Shown here piece by piece: positions 1-7,116 of a stretch of 9,559 nt of DNA. Position 1 is the first letter of the stretch, and every line of letters begins with the position of its first letter. The notes beneath the pieces are model-generated. The model was given only the letters and a program-made list of their open reading frames with translations, did no database searches and was not told where the DNA came from. The stretch comes from Streptosporangiaceae bacterium (GTDB taxonomy: Bacteria > Actinomycetota > Actinomycetes > Streptosporangiales > Streptosporangiaceae), in the NCBI GenBank assembly GCA_030041195.1, contig JASHOI010000700.1, positions 1-9,559 on the forward strand, given 5' to 3'. A program made the translations under genes and the position numbers.

Positions 1-1
1 G

Positions 2-1426
2 GCAGCGGTCGCGGCCGGGTGGGCGTGGTCCGGGACGCTGGCCGCGGCCGACGGCCCGGTGACCGTGCGGTGCGAGCCGCTGGCCGGGCACGATGGCGGG
101 GCGCTGCTCACGGTCCAGCGGGCCCGGCCCGGACCGGGCTGGCTCAGCGGGGCGGCCCAGATCGGGAGCACGCTCGACCTCGACAAGACCGCGCGCGAGG
201 TGACCGGAGTCGCCGTGCCCGGGTTCGGCGACGCCGCCGCCATCTTCGTGCCCGAGCGGTTGCTGGCGGCCGACGAGCCCGCGTGGCAGCAGGGCGGCCA
301 CGCGGCAATGCGGCGGCTCGCCACCCGGCTGGCCGGCCAGCCACAGGCGGTGACCGACAGGTTGCTGCCCCCGGGCGAGAGCGTTGTCATCGGCGAGGAT
401 TCGCCGTCGTTCCGCGCGATGGCGGGCCACGGCCCGGTTGTCTTCGACCGGCTCGACACCGAGACCGCCTCCCGGATCGCCCGCCATCCTGGCGGCCCGG
501 AACTCACCGCTGGCTACGCGTCGTTTCTGGCCATGCCGCTGGTCGCCCGGGGCGCGGTCGTGGGCTGCGCGACGTTCGCCCGATCAGCCGGGCGCGCCGC
601 GTTCGGGCCCGAAGACGTCACCGCGGCCGGCGATCTGGCCGCGCGCGCGGCGGTGTGCCTGGACAACGCGCGTCTGTATCAGCGGGAGCGCCGCATCGCC
701 GGGGCGTTGCAGCGCGGGCTGCTGCCCGGGCAGCCGCGGGTGCCGGCGGGGCTGGAGGTCGCGCGGCAGTACCTGCCGGTGGGGGACAGCATCGTGGGCG
801 GCGACTGGCACGACATCGTGTCGCTGCCGGGTGCGCGGACGGCGCTGATCGTGGGTGATGCGATGGGCCACGGCCCGGAGGCGGCCGCGGTGATGGTGCA
901 GTTGCGCACCGCCGCGCACATCCTGGCCGGCCTGGGCCTGGAGCCCGAGGAGGTGCTGGGCAGGCTGGACGCGATGGCCGCCGAGCTGGGGTCCGCGCCG
1001 TTCGCGGCCACCTGCACCTGCACGGTCGTCGACCCGGGCGAGGGGTCGTGCGTGATCGCGCAGGCTGGCCATCACCCGCCGGTGCTGGTGCTGGCGGGCG
1101 GCGATGCGCAGGTGCTTGACCTGCCGTCCGGCGTGCCGCTGGGCCTGGGCGCCGAAGCGGGGGCGCAGCCGTTCCAGGCGGCGAAGTTCGCGATGCCGCC
1201 CGGGGCGACGCTGGCGCTGTACACCGATGGGCTGGTGGAGAGCCGCAGCCGTCCGCTCGAGCACGGCATGACCTTGCTGCGCAGGGAGCTGGTCTCCGCG
1301 CTGGCCCGTCCCCGGGCCACGCTGCAGAGCACCTGCACGGTAGTGACCACGAGACTGCGCCAGCACGGCGAGGATGACATCACTCTGGTCCTCGCCCGCG
1401 CCGCCGGCAGCGGTGACGCGGTGTAA
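2..1426 (+). CDS. GAF-domain PP2C (SpoIIE/RsbU-type) serine/threonine phosphatase, 5' partial
   Basis: The frame is open from base 2 and no start is convincing inside the window (a GTG at 59 is possible but falls inside a domain), so the gene probably begins upstream; 474 codons are visible. The first ~50 residues look like the end of a PAS-like or other sensory segment. Residues ~53-225 form a GAF-like sensor (IGSTLDLDKTAREVTGVAVP opening, ending LDNARLYQRERR). Residues ~230-465 are the phosphatase domain: ALQRGLLPGQP linker, GGDWHD (~266-271), GDAMGHG (~285-291), YTDGL (~407-411) and a final EDD (~457-459). These carry the acidic metal ligands of the PP2C/SpoIIE fold, so the enzyme looks catalytically intact. 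Family members dephosphorylate anti-anti-sigma or other regulatory phosphoproteins in response to a sensed signal; the partner here is unknown. The TPR gene starts 39 bp downstream on the same strand, so co-transcription is plausible. Confidence 0.9.
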   Translation, partial: AAVAAGWAWSGTLAAADGPVTVRCEPLAGHDGGALLTVQRARPGPGWLSGAAQIGSTLDLDKTAREVTGVAVPGFGDAAAIFVPERLLAADEPAWQQGGHAAMRRLATRLAGQPQAVTDRLLPPGESVVIGEDSPSFRAMAGHGPVVFDRLDTETASRIARHPGGPELTAGYASFLAMPLVARGAVVGCATFARSAGRAAFGPEDVTAAGDLAARAAVCLDNARLYQRERRIAGALQRGLLPGQPRVPAGLEVARQYLPVGDSIVGGDWHDIVSLPGARTALIVGDAMGHGPEAAAVMVQLRTAAHILAGLGLEPEEVLGRLDAMAAELGSAPFAATCTCTVVDPGEGSCVIAQAGHHPPVLVLAGGDAQVLDLPSGVPLGLGAEAGAQPFQAAKFAMPPGATLALYTDGLVESRSRPLEHGMTLLRRELVSALARPRATLQSTCTVVTTRLRQHGEDDITLVLARAAGSGDAV

Positions 1427-1465
1427 CCGTTGGCCGTAAACGCTAGGGCGGTTCAGGGGTGAGCC

Positions 1466-3133
1466 ATGACATCGAGCGATAAACAGGATCGAGCCATCTC
1501 TCTGTTCAACGAGTCCGATCGCCTGAGCGGCCTGGGACGGCGGGAAGAGGCGCTGGCCGCCATCGAAGAAGCCGTCACCATCTTCCGGCAGCTCGCCGGC
1601 GCCAGGCCGAGCGAGTTCCTCCCCGACCTCGCCCACTCCCTGAACAACCGGTCCGTTCGCCTCAGCGACCTGGGACGGCGAGAAGAGGCGCTGGCCGCCA
1701 TCGAGGAAGCCGTCACCATCCACCGGCAGCTCGCCGACAGAAACCCGGACGCGTTCCTGCCCGGCCTGGCTTCTTCGCTGAACAACCAGTCCAACAGCCT
1801 GCGCGGCGTGGGACGGCGGGAAGAGGCGCTGGCCGCCATCGAAGAATCCGTCACCATATGCCGGCATCTCGTCGCCACTAGACCAGGCGAGTTCCTTCCC
1901 GACCTCGCCCGCTCGCTGAACACTCAGTCCCTTCGCCTGAGCGAGCTGGGGCGGCGGGAAGAGGCGCTGACTGCCATGGAAGAGGCCGTGCCGATTTACC
2001 GTCAGCTGGCCGACGGAAACCCGGACGCGTTCCTGCCCGGCCTGGCTTCTTCGCTGAACAACCAGTCCAATGGCCTGCGCGGCGTGGGACGGCGAGAAGA
2101 TGCACTAGCCGCTATAAATGAAGCCGTCCCAATCCGGCGTTTGCTCGCCGACAGCAACCCGGAAGCCTTCCTTCCCGACCTGGCTTCTTCGCTGAACAAC
2201 CAAGCTCTATGCCTGGGCGATCTGGGACAGCGGGAAAAGGCGCTGACCACCATGGGCGAGGCCGTAACCGTCTACCGTCAGCTTGCCGGCACCAACCCTG
2301 ACGTCTTTCTTCCCGAACTTGCCGCGTCGCTGAACAACCAGTCCATACGCCTGGGCGGCGTGGGACGGCGAGAAGAGGCCCTCGCTGCCGCCGACGAAGC
2401 GCTTACGATCCGCCGTCGGCTCGCCGACACGAACCCAGGTGCCTTCCTTGCCCAACTCGCAAACTCGCTATACACCCAGTCCACGCGCCTGCGCCAGCTG
2501 GGACGGCGAGAAGACGCGCTGGCCGCGGCCAATGAGGCTCTCACGATCGGCCGTCAGCTCGTCGGTACCCACCCCGACGCCTTTCTCCCCGACCTTGCAG
2601 CGGCGCTGACCGGCCAGGCTGTAAACCTGCGTGAGCTGGGAAGGCGCGAAGAGGCGCTGGCCGCTATCGGCGAGGCCGTCACCGTCTACCGTCAGCTCGT
2701 CGGCATCTACCCGGACGCCTTTCTCCCCGAACTCGCGCGCTCGCTGAACAACCAGTCCGACATCCTGTGCGACCTGGGACGGCGAGAAGACGCGCTCACT
2801 GCTGTCGACGAAGCCCTCGCCATCCGCCGCGAGCTCGCCGGCACCCGGCCCGACGCCTTCCTCCCCGACCTTGCAGCGTCGCTGACCAGCCAGTTCAATG
2901 CCCTGCGCGATCTGAGACGCCTAGAAGAGGCGCTGGCCGCCATCGACGAGGCCGTGACCATTCGCCGTCAGCTCGCCGGCCCCAACCCCCGGGCGTTTCT
3001 TCCCGCACTGGCGATGTCGCTGAAAGTTCAGTCCGTATTGCTCGCCAGAATGGGTCGGCTTAAAGAAGCCCGTGCCGCGAAAGAAGAAGCCGCAATCCTC
3101 CAGATACGCGTGCGCGGAGTCAAGGTGAAATAG
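1466..3133 (+). CDS. Tetratricopeptide-repeat (46-residue unit) protein
   Basis: The 555-residue product begins at ATG 1466, preceded by AGGGG six bases upstream (1455-1459). After a 19-residue leader it consists of eleven consecutive repeats of exactly 46 residues and a final 30-residue partial unit with a basic tail. The unit reads roughly LxxLGRREEALAAIxEAVTI, then xRQLAxxxPDAFLPDLAxSL, then NNQSxx. LGRREEALAAIEEAV matches the TPR helix-turn-helix core; the extra ~12 residues compared with a 34-residue TPR resemble the long kinesin-light-chain-type TPRs common in actinobacteria. Such arrays form a superhelical scaffold for protein binding. No catalytic, CHAT, NB-ARC or membrane segment is present, so this is a stand-alone, probably cytoplasmic adaptor. 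The upstream phosphatase is a possible partner by proximity only. Repeats are also strongly conserved in DNA, indicating internal duplication. Confidence 0.9.
   Translation: MTSSDKQDRAISLFNESDRLSGLGRREEALAAIEEAVTIFRQLAGARPSEFLPDLAHSLNNRSVRLSDLGRREEALAAIEEAVTIHRQLADRNPDAFLPGLASSLNNQSNSLRGVGRREEALAAIEESVTICRHLVATRPGEFLPDLARSLNTQSLRLSELGRREEALTAMEEAVPIYRQLADGNPDAFLPGLASSLNNQSNGLRGVGRREDALAAINEAVPIRRLLADSNPEAFLPDLASSLNNQALCLGDLGQREKALTTMGEAVTVYRQLAGTNPDVFLPELAASLNNQSIRLGGVGRREEALAAADEALTIRRRLADTNPGAFLAQLANSLYTQSTRLRQLGRREDALAAANEALTIGRQLVGTHPDAFLPDLAAALTGQAVNLRELGRREEALAAIGEAVTVYRQLVGIYPDAFLPELARSLNNQSDILCDLGRREDALTAVDEALAIRRELAGTRPDAFLPDLAASLTSQFNALRDLRRLEEALAAIDEAVTIRRQLAGPNPRAFLPALAMSLKVQSVLLARMGRLKEARAAKEEAAILQIRVRGVKVK
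1523..3130 (+). repeat. Tandem 138-bp coding repeats (11 full units plus a 90-bp partial)
   Basis: Units start at 1523 and every 138 bp thereafter with no length variation; the eleventh ends at 3040 and a partial twelfth runs to the stop. The core around TGGGACGGCGAGAAGAGGCG recurs with few changes. Units 2 and 4 share a 55-base identical block (1740-1794 and 2016-2070) followed by a 22-base identical block (1797-1818 and 2073-2094), a spacing of 276 bp. This points to duplication of a two-unit block rather than only single units. Because each unit is a whole number of codons, gain or loss of units keeps the frame. Confidence 0.93.
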
Positions 3134-3151
3134 CGCAGCGAGGCCCGCGCC

Positions 3152-3187
3152 CGCCGGTAACCGCCGAAGCCGGGGCCGGTTGCGGCG
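3152..3187. terminator. Hairpin in the convergent gap, possible bidirectional terminator
   Basis: In the 57-bp gap between two converging genes, CGCCG-GT-AACCG (3152-3163) can pair with CGGTT-G-CGGCG (3177-3187), giving two five-pair stems split by a small internal loop, with a 13-base terminal loop. No T tract follows on either strand, so this would be a U-less terminator, as often proposed in high-GC actinobacteria. Position is the main support. Confidence 0.45.
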
Positions 3188-3190
3188 CCG

Positions 3191-4609
3191 TCACTGGCCT
3201 GGATCAGCTGGCTTGCCCGAGCTCCCGGACTCCCGGTCCGGGGCGCTGCTGTCCCGAGTGTGGTACTTGTCAACCGAGGCGTTGACGTACGCCAGCAGTT
3301 CAGGATCGATGCGGTTGAGTCCCTTGGCGTCGTACCACCTCACTATGGCCGCACCGACGATCAGCCAGAAGACCAGCCCGCTGGCGGCCGCCGCCACCGA
3401 CCGGGTCAGCCCCGCGTCGGCCTGCGCGTTGAAGTAGAGGATCGCCTTGGTGCCGGCGAGAACCTGACGCAACGGCTCGACCTGGGCCAGCCACCGCAGA
3501 ACGGTGGGCAGCGCCTCGAGCGGAACCGTACCGCCCACCGAGGCCAGTCCTGCGTAGACGAAAATGAGCAGCCCTACGAGCTGGCCAACGGTGCCCAGTG
3601 CGGCGAACAAGACAAGCGTCCCCGCAGCGACGCTCGCGGCGCACAGCCACCCCAGCAGCCACAGCAGTCCCACATGGGGCGCGTTCATGCCGAGGGCCGC
3701 GACCGCGACCAGCAGCAAGACTCCGGTCATAATGCCGGTGAGCGGCGCAGCCATGACCCATTTGACGACGAGCGTCTGCCATCTGTTGATGGGCACCGGC
3801 CGGCGCTGCCGCCACCAGGGCCCCGTCTCGGTGGTCGCATATCCGAGCGCCACGTCCACCGAGCTGTTGACGATGGTCGCGCCGATAAAGCCGGAGAAGA
3901 GGATCAGCAGGGCGGCGTAGAAGGCGCTCAGCCCGAGGGCGGCGTGACTGGGCAGCGGACGGTACTGCACGGTGGTGACGGTGACCGGGTCCGCCAGGAA
4001 CGCTCGCGTCGCCGGGCTGGACGGCGGTGGCGCGATGGCCGTGAGCTGCCGTCCAATCTGGCGTGACGCCGCTGCCAGGGCCGGCTCCAGCACTCCGGCG
4101 GCCAGGCTGGCGCCCTCGGTGCCCGCGCGCTGGTTGGTCAGGATGACGATCTGGGGCCTTCCGGGCACCGGCCGGCTCCCCGGTACCCCCGCCAGGCTCA
4201 GCAGCGAGGCGGTAAATCCAGGCGGGATCACGACCGTCGCGTACGAGCCGCCGCGGTTCATTACCTGCTCAGCGCCCCGCAGCGTGGTGTCGTTCAGCCC
4301 CAGCCGGCTGGACACAGCCGGGCTGCGGGAGAGCCCGGCTTGCACACTCTGGCCGACGTCGATATGGCGGGTGCCCGCGGTCGCGCCCCGGTCCTGATTC
4401 ACGACCGCCACGGGCAGCCCGTGCAGGTGCCCGAGAGGATTGACGACTGACCCGATGTAAAACACCGTAATCAGGGCCGCAAGGATCGCGCCAATGACGA
4501 GCGGGAAAATCCACACCGCCCGAGCCGACAAGATGTTGCGCGCCCGGACGGGGAAGGCGTTTCGGGCCGGCCCAGTGTTCCTTGCTGCTGAGGACGAGTT
4601 GCTGCTCAT
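3191..4609 (-). CDS. DUF3533 (SNG1/YhgE-Pip-like) multi-spanning membrane protein
   Basis: The 472-residue product starts at the ATG at 4607-4609, with GGGGAGAA about six bases upstream on the minus strand (4616-4623). The architecture is one N-terminal membrane segment (~31-54), a ~170-residue extracytoplasmic region containing LPVAVVNQDRGA, then about five membrane segments (~225-248, 281-305, 312-336, 340-362, 404-425) and a polar tail. The LPVAVVNQDRG motif after TM1 and the ABC-2-permease-like C-terminal helices are typical of the DUF3533 and YhgE/Pip families, which are tied to export or membrane-stress functions without a defined reaction. There is no ATPase partner in the window. It converges on the TPR gene. 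The MDMPI gene lies upstream in the same orientation, but 183 bp with an inverted repeat argues for a separate promoter. Assignment to the family is fairly sure; the function is not. Confidence 0.82.
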   Translation of the reverse strand: MSSNSSSAARNTGPARNAFPVRARNILSARAVWIFPLVIGAILAALITVFYIGSVVNPLGHLHGLPVAVVNQDRGATAGTRHIDVGQSVQAGLSRSPAVSSRLGLNDTTLRGAEQVMNRGGSYATVVIPPGFTASLLSLAGVPGSRPVPGRPQIVILTNQRAGTEGASLAAGVLEPALAAASRQIGRQLTAIAPPPSSPATRAFLADPVTVTTVQYRPLPSHAALGLSAFYAALLILFSGFIGATIVNSSVDVALGYATTETGPWWRQRRPVPINRWQTLVVKWVMAAPLTGIMTGVLLLVAVAALGMNAPHVGLLWLLGWLCAASVAAGTLVLFAALGTVGQLVGLLIFVYAGLASVGGTVPLEALPTVLRWLAQVEPLRQVLAGTKAILYFNAQADAGLTRSVAAAASGLVFWLIVGAAIVRWYDAKGLNRIDPELLAYVNASVDKYHTRDSSAPDRESGSSGKPADPGQ

Positions 4610-4677
4610 GCCGATTCTCCCCGCTGTCTTACGCCCGGCGCGTCGGGAGAAGTGTTACCCGCGACTGTTCCGGCGTG

Positions 4678-4696
4678 CACCGGTACAGTGCCGGTG
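4678..4696. promoter_or_regulatory. Inverted repeat upstream of the DUF3533 gene, candidate operator
   Basis: CACCGG (4678-4683) and CCGGTG (4691-4696) are exact inverted arms around a 7-base spacer, centred about 78 bp before the start of the minus-strand DUF3533 gene. On the minus strand a TTGCGA hexamer lies just upstream (4702-4707). No clear -10 could be fixed, so promoter boundaries are not claimed. The symmetry and position suit a dimeric repressor site. The rest of the 4610-4792 gap shows only the ribosome-binding site of the DUF3533 gene. Confidence 0.35.
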
Positions 4697-4792
4697 TTAA
4701 ATCGCAACGCGTCTCTGCTGATCGCGAGATGCGAGCTTCCGGGGGAAACGGGGAGGCAGCGCGGCGGCGGCGAGGCTTCCCGGGTAGCACGG

Positions 4793-5551
4793 TCATTCCC
4801 ATCGCACCTGCATGTTGTCCCGCCACTGGTGAAGTACTTCAGCATTCCCGGTGGTGAGGATGGTGGTTTCTGCCGGGTCGATGCGGTTCCACAGCAGCAG
4901 GTACAAGTCTGAGGCGGCTCCGGCCACCACGCAGTCGGCGGGCGCCGGGCCGCGGCGCGCGGCGATGGCCTGGGGGCCGAGGGTGAGGTGCCATTCGCCG
5001 CCGGTGTCGGTGCTGCGCACCTGCAGAGTCCGGCCGGGCGCGGGAAGGGGCCCTGGCTTGTCCCGCGCCGCGAAGCCCATGATCAGCTCGTCGATGCCGT
5101 CGGCGGCGACGTCGGGCGCAAAGGGGGTCGGTGCGCCGGCCGCGCTTTGTGCGTCGGCGCGGTGGATGGCGGTCTCGTGAGCTTGCCGGCGTGCCCAGAA
5201 GGCGAGCGGCGACGGGGCGTCCAGGAACGTCCAGCACGACAACCCCGGGTCTGCGGACCGGAGGGCGCCGGCCAGCCTGGCATGGCCGTCGCGGTACCAG
5301 CCGAGGAGCGCCGCGTCCTCGGGTCCTGCCCGCAGGATTTCCTGCTCGGAGGGCCCATCGGCCGTCGCCTGGGCGGCTTGTGCCACGTGGGCCGTGGCCC
5401 AGCGGTGCACGTAACCGACGTGCCGCAGGAGGTCGTTGACGTGCCAGCCCGGGCAGGTGGGTACCGCCGCCTCCAGGCCGGCCCGCTGGGCGGCGTCCGC
5501 GAGCAGTTCCCCTTCGCGGACCAGGACGTCGATGTGCTGGTGCGGCTCCAT
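4793..5551 (-). CDS. Maleylpyruvate isomerase-family (MDMPI) mycothiol-dependent enzyme
   Basis: The 252-residue product starts at the ATG at 5549-5551. The N-terminal half is a DinB-like four-helix MDMPI_N domain: VPTCPGWHVNDLLRHVGYVH (30-49), then WARRQAHETAIHRADA (119-134). The family's metal triad His...Glu-xxx-His is present as His44, Glu126 and His130. The C-terminal part (~160-250), ending DLYLLLWNRIDPAETTILTT and a WRD motif, matches the MDMPI_C domain. Relatives use the low-molecular-weight thiol mycothiol, for example in isomerising maleylpyruvate; most homologues have unknown substrates, and there is no aromatic-catabolism gene here. The ribosome-binding site is weak. A candidate promoter lies 34-75 bp upstream. 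It is divergent from the AraC gene, its most likely regulator. Family call is strong; substrate unknown. Confidence 0.9.
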   Translation of the reverse strand: MEPHQHIDVLVREGELLADAAQRAGLEAAVPTCPGWHVNDLLRHVGYVHRWATAHVAQAAQATADGPSEQEILRAGPEDAALLGWYRDGHARLAGALRSADPGLSCWTFLDAPSPLAFWARRQAHETAIHRADAQSAAGAPTPFAPDVAADGIDELIMGFAARDKPGPLPAPGRTLQVRSTDTGGEWHLTLGPQAIAARRGPAPADCVVAGAASDLYLLLWNRIDPAETTILTTGNAEVLHQWRDNMQVRWE

Positions 5552-5593
5552 GGTGCCGATCGTTGCGGGTCCGCGCCGGGGCGCGCTTGAAGA

Positions 5594-5622
5594 TTTATGC
5601 GCGCTGGCCCCGCGAGACGTAA
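5594..5622 (-). promoter_or_regulatory. Candidate promoter for the MDMPI gene
   Basis: On the minus strand TTACGT (complement of 5617-5622) and CATAAA (complement of 5594-5599) are separated by exactly 17 bases, about 43 bp before the ATG at 5551. The -10 matches the TATAAT consensus at four of six positions; the -35 is weak. The -35 overlaps the candidate -10 of the divergent AraC gene. Confidence 0.4.
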
Positions 5623-5625
5623 CGT
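5620..5625 (+). promoter_or_regulatory. Candidate -10 box for a leaderless AraC transcript
   Basis: TAACGT fits the actinobacterial TAnnnT -10 pattern and lies six bases before the GTG at 5632, the spacing expected when transcription starts at the start codon. No convincing -35 is seen, which is usual for such promoters. Confidence 0.4.
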
Positions 5626-5631
5626 CGGGGT

Positions 5632-6474
5632 GTGATCACGGGCTCGACCGTCGCAAAGGGGGAGGGGTTCGCGATCGCCACGGTTCGGTGCGATGGTGGC
5701 TGCCGCGGCTTCGACGTCCCCGAGCAGGAGCGTAGCCACGTCCTGGTCGCCGTGCACCGCGGCGTTGTGGTGCGCCGGGTGGAGGCAGAACAGGTCGTGC
5801 TCGACGGCACGCTGGCCTACCTGAGCGCGCCGGGGATCGTCGAGCAGTTCGCGCACCCGGTGGCCGGGGGTGATGTGTGCACGGCCATCCACCTGTCTTC
5901 CTCGCTGATGGCTGATCTGGCCGGCGGGGACCCGTTTGTGTCCGCGGCTTCGGTTCCGGTGGATGCGCGCAGCGAACTCGCCCTTCGCCAGCTCACCGTG
6001 CTCGCCCGGCGCGGCGACGCCGGTGGCGTGCTCGCCGAGCACCTGGTGCGGGCGGTTGCCAGCCTGCTCGCCCGCCGGCACCCCGGGCGGGTTGCCAGCG
6101 GCCGCCCCGGCACTGCCCGGGCCCGCAGACGCCTGGTGGACCAGGCCCGCGCCGCGATGCACGCTGACCCCGGCATCGGGCTGATCGAGCTCGCCGCGCA
6201 CCTCGCCTGTTCCCCGCACCATCTCAGCCGCGTGTTCACACAGCTCACCGGCTCAACCATCAGCCACTACCGCAACCGGCTGCGGGTCAGCCTGGCACTC
6301 GACCGCATCGCCCAAGGCGAGGGCAACCTCACCCGGATCGCCTGCGAGCTCGGCTTCGCCGATCACGCTCACCTCACCAGGACAGTGCGCGCGTTCACCG
6401 GGTGCCCTCCCACCTGCTGCCGCCGGTTGCTCCTCGACGCAGGCCGACCGGACAAGACAGGGGCACGGCAGTGA
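5632..6474 (+). CDS. AraC-family transcriptional regulator
   Basis: The product is 280 residues from GTG 5632. This start is supported because the recognisable sensor fold begins within the first ~20 residues and a -10-like box sits just upstream. The N-terminal cupin-like ligand-binding part (~12-100) contains LVAVHRGVVVRRVEAEQVVL and LAYLSAPGIVEQFAHP. The C-terminal DNA-binding domain (~165-268) has two helix-turn-helix units: IELAAHLACSPHHLSRVFTQ (185-204) and LTRIACELGFADHAHLTRTV (233-252), the second carrying the family's A-x-x-x-GF-x-x signature. It probably controls itself and the divergent MDMPI gene; the ligand is unknown. Its stop overlaps the start of the DUF3887 gene by 4 bp (GTGA), so the two are translationally coupled. 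Confidence 0.92.
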   Translation: MITGSTVAKGEGFAIATVRCDGGCRGFDVPEQERSHVLVAVHRGVVVRRVEAEQVVLDGTLAYLSAPGIVEQFAHPVAGGDVCTAIHLSSSLMADLAGGDPFVSAASVPVDARSELALRQLTVLARRGDAGGVLAEHLVRAVASLLARRHPGRVASGRPGTARARRRLVDQARAAMHADPGIGLIELAAHLACSPHHLSRVFTQLTGSTISHYRNRLRVSLALDRIAQGEGNLTRIACELGFADHAHLTRTVRAFTGCPPTCCRRLLLDAGRPDKTGARQ

Positions 6475-6878
6475 CTCAGGACATCCCTCCAGATGCGGCG
6501 GACCGGGCACGTGCGCTGTTCGATGACTTCGTCGAGGGCCGCTGGGGGGAGGCACATCCGGAATTCGACGCGAGCGTGGGCGATCAGGCATTCGTGGACA
6601 GGTTCGCCCGCGGGTGGAGGGACATCGCGGACTCCGCTGGCCGCTTCAAGCGCATCGGCGCGCCTGTCGCCCGCCGGTCCGGCGATTACACCGTGGTGGA
6701 TGTCCCTCTGATTGCCGGGCGTGGTGAAGCAATCGGCAAGGTGGCCTTTGACACCGAGGGTAAGGTCGCTGGCCTGGCGATAACGTATCCCCGCCGACAT
6801 CGGCTAGACCCACGGCCCGTGCGCAGTTTCTTCCTCGGTGACCCTGAGATACTTGGGCTCCGGGGCACTCGGATCTAG
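6471..6878 (+). CDS. DUF3887-domain protein
   Basis: I chose GTG 6471 rather than an upstream in-frame ATG at 6402, because AGGGG lies seven bases before it, it overlaps the AraC stop as GTGA, and the upstream extension is only a shadow of the AraC C-terminus. The 135-residue product has the DUF3887 pattern: ARALFDDFVEGRWGEAHPEF near 14-32, a central RGWRDIADSAGRFKRI, then DYTVVDVPL (72-80) and KVAFDTEGKVAGLAI (90-104). The fold is NTF2-like/cystatin-like; in other proteins this domain precedes alpha/beta hydrolases, but no hydrolase follows here. No signal peptide or membrane segment is seen. Coupling to the AraC regulator suggests a role in the same response, possibly as a small ligand-binding accessory. 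Function unknown. Confidence 0.78.
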   Translation: MTQDIPPDAADRARALFDDFVEGRWGEAHPEFDASVGDQAFVDRFARGWRDIADSAGRFKRIGAPVARRSGDYTVVDVPLIAGRGEAIGKVAFDTEGKVAGLAITYPRRHRLDPRPVRSFFLGDPEILGLRGTRI

Positions 6879-6920
6879 CTGGACTATCCGCGGCCCACCG
6901 GTCACGGGGCGGTTTCGTCT

Positions 6921-6936
6921 GCTGCTGGCCAGCAGC
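6921..6936. terminator. 16-base perfect palindrome after the DUF3887 gene, possible terminator
   Basis: GCTGCTGGCCAGCAGC is its own reverse complement and lies 42 bp after the DUF3887 stop. As RNA it could form a six-pair stem with a GGCC tetraloop. No T tract follows, so it may instead be a protein-binding palindrome. Confidence 0.35.
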
Positions 6937-6998
6937 CCATGCGTGCGCACAACCCGGCTTGCAATGGTCGAACTTCGGGTGCTCGTCCTGGCTGGAGG

Positions 6999-7023
6999 TC
7001 ATGTCACCCGGCCAGCGACATGA
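6999..7023. repeat. 7+7 inverted repeat TCATGTC/GACATGA
   Basis: TCATGTC (6999-7005) and GACATGA (7017-7023) are exact inverted arms around an 11-base spacer. The size fits a dimeric regulator's operator, or a short RNA hairpin. It lies about 260 bp before the HTH-type gene. Confidence 0.4.
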
Positions 7024-7077
7024 TGATCCGAGCGGGACTTGGCGGCCTACGCATAAAGGATTAAGAGGCCATAATAA

Positions 7078-7116
7078 AACCGCGGGCCGACCTAGCCTGC
7101 AGATCAGCCCGCGGTT
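7078..7116 (-). terminator. 10-bp GC-rich hairpin followed by a T-rich tract on the minus strand
   Basis: AACCGCGGGC (7078-7087) and GCCCGCGGTT (7107-7116) are perfect inverted arms with a 19-base loop. Read on the minus strand the stem runs straight into TTTTATTAT, the layout of an intrinsic terminator; on the plus strand it is followed by CCCC instead. No minus-strand gene ends here, so it may be a relic of a lost gene, a barrier to antisense transcription, or a structured leader. Confidence 0.5.

Noticed and set aside
584..1867. 427-codon minus-strand open frame across the phosphatase end and the TPR start
   Set aside because: It runs antisense to two well-supported genes, has repeat-derived low-complexity content and exists because of GC-rich codon bias.
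1523..3130. Regular tandem repeats that might suggest a CRISPR-like array
   Set aside because: The 138-bp period is a whole number of codons within one frame and encodes TPR units; there are no unique spacers.
3260..4066. 268-codon plus-strand frame
   Set aside because: It is antisense to the DUF3533 gene, its product is rich in Arg/Gln/Gly with no domain pattern, and it lacks a good ribosome-binding site.
5083..6222. 379-codon minus-strand frame crossing the MDMPI-AraC divergent region
   Set aside because: It overlaps both real genes in other frames; the translation is Arg/Pro/Thr-rich noise.
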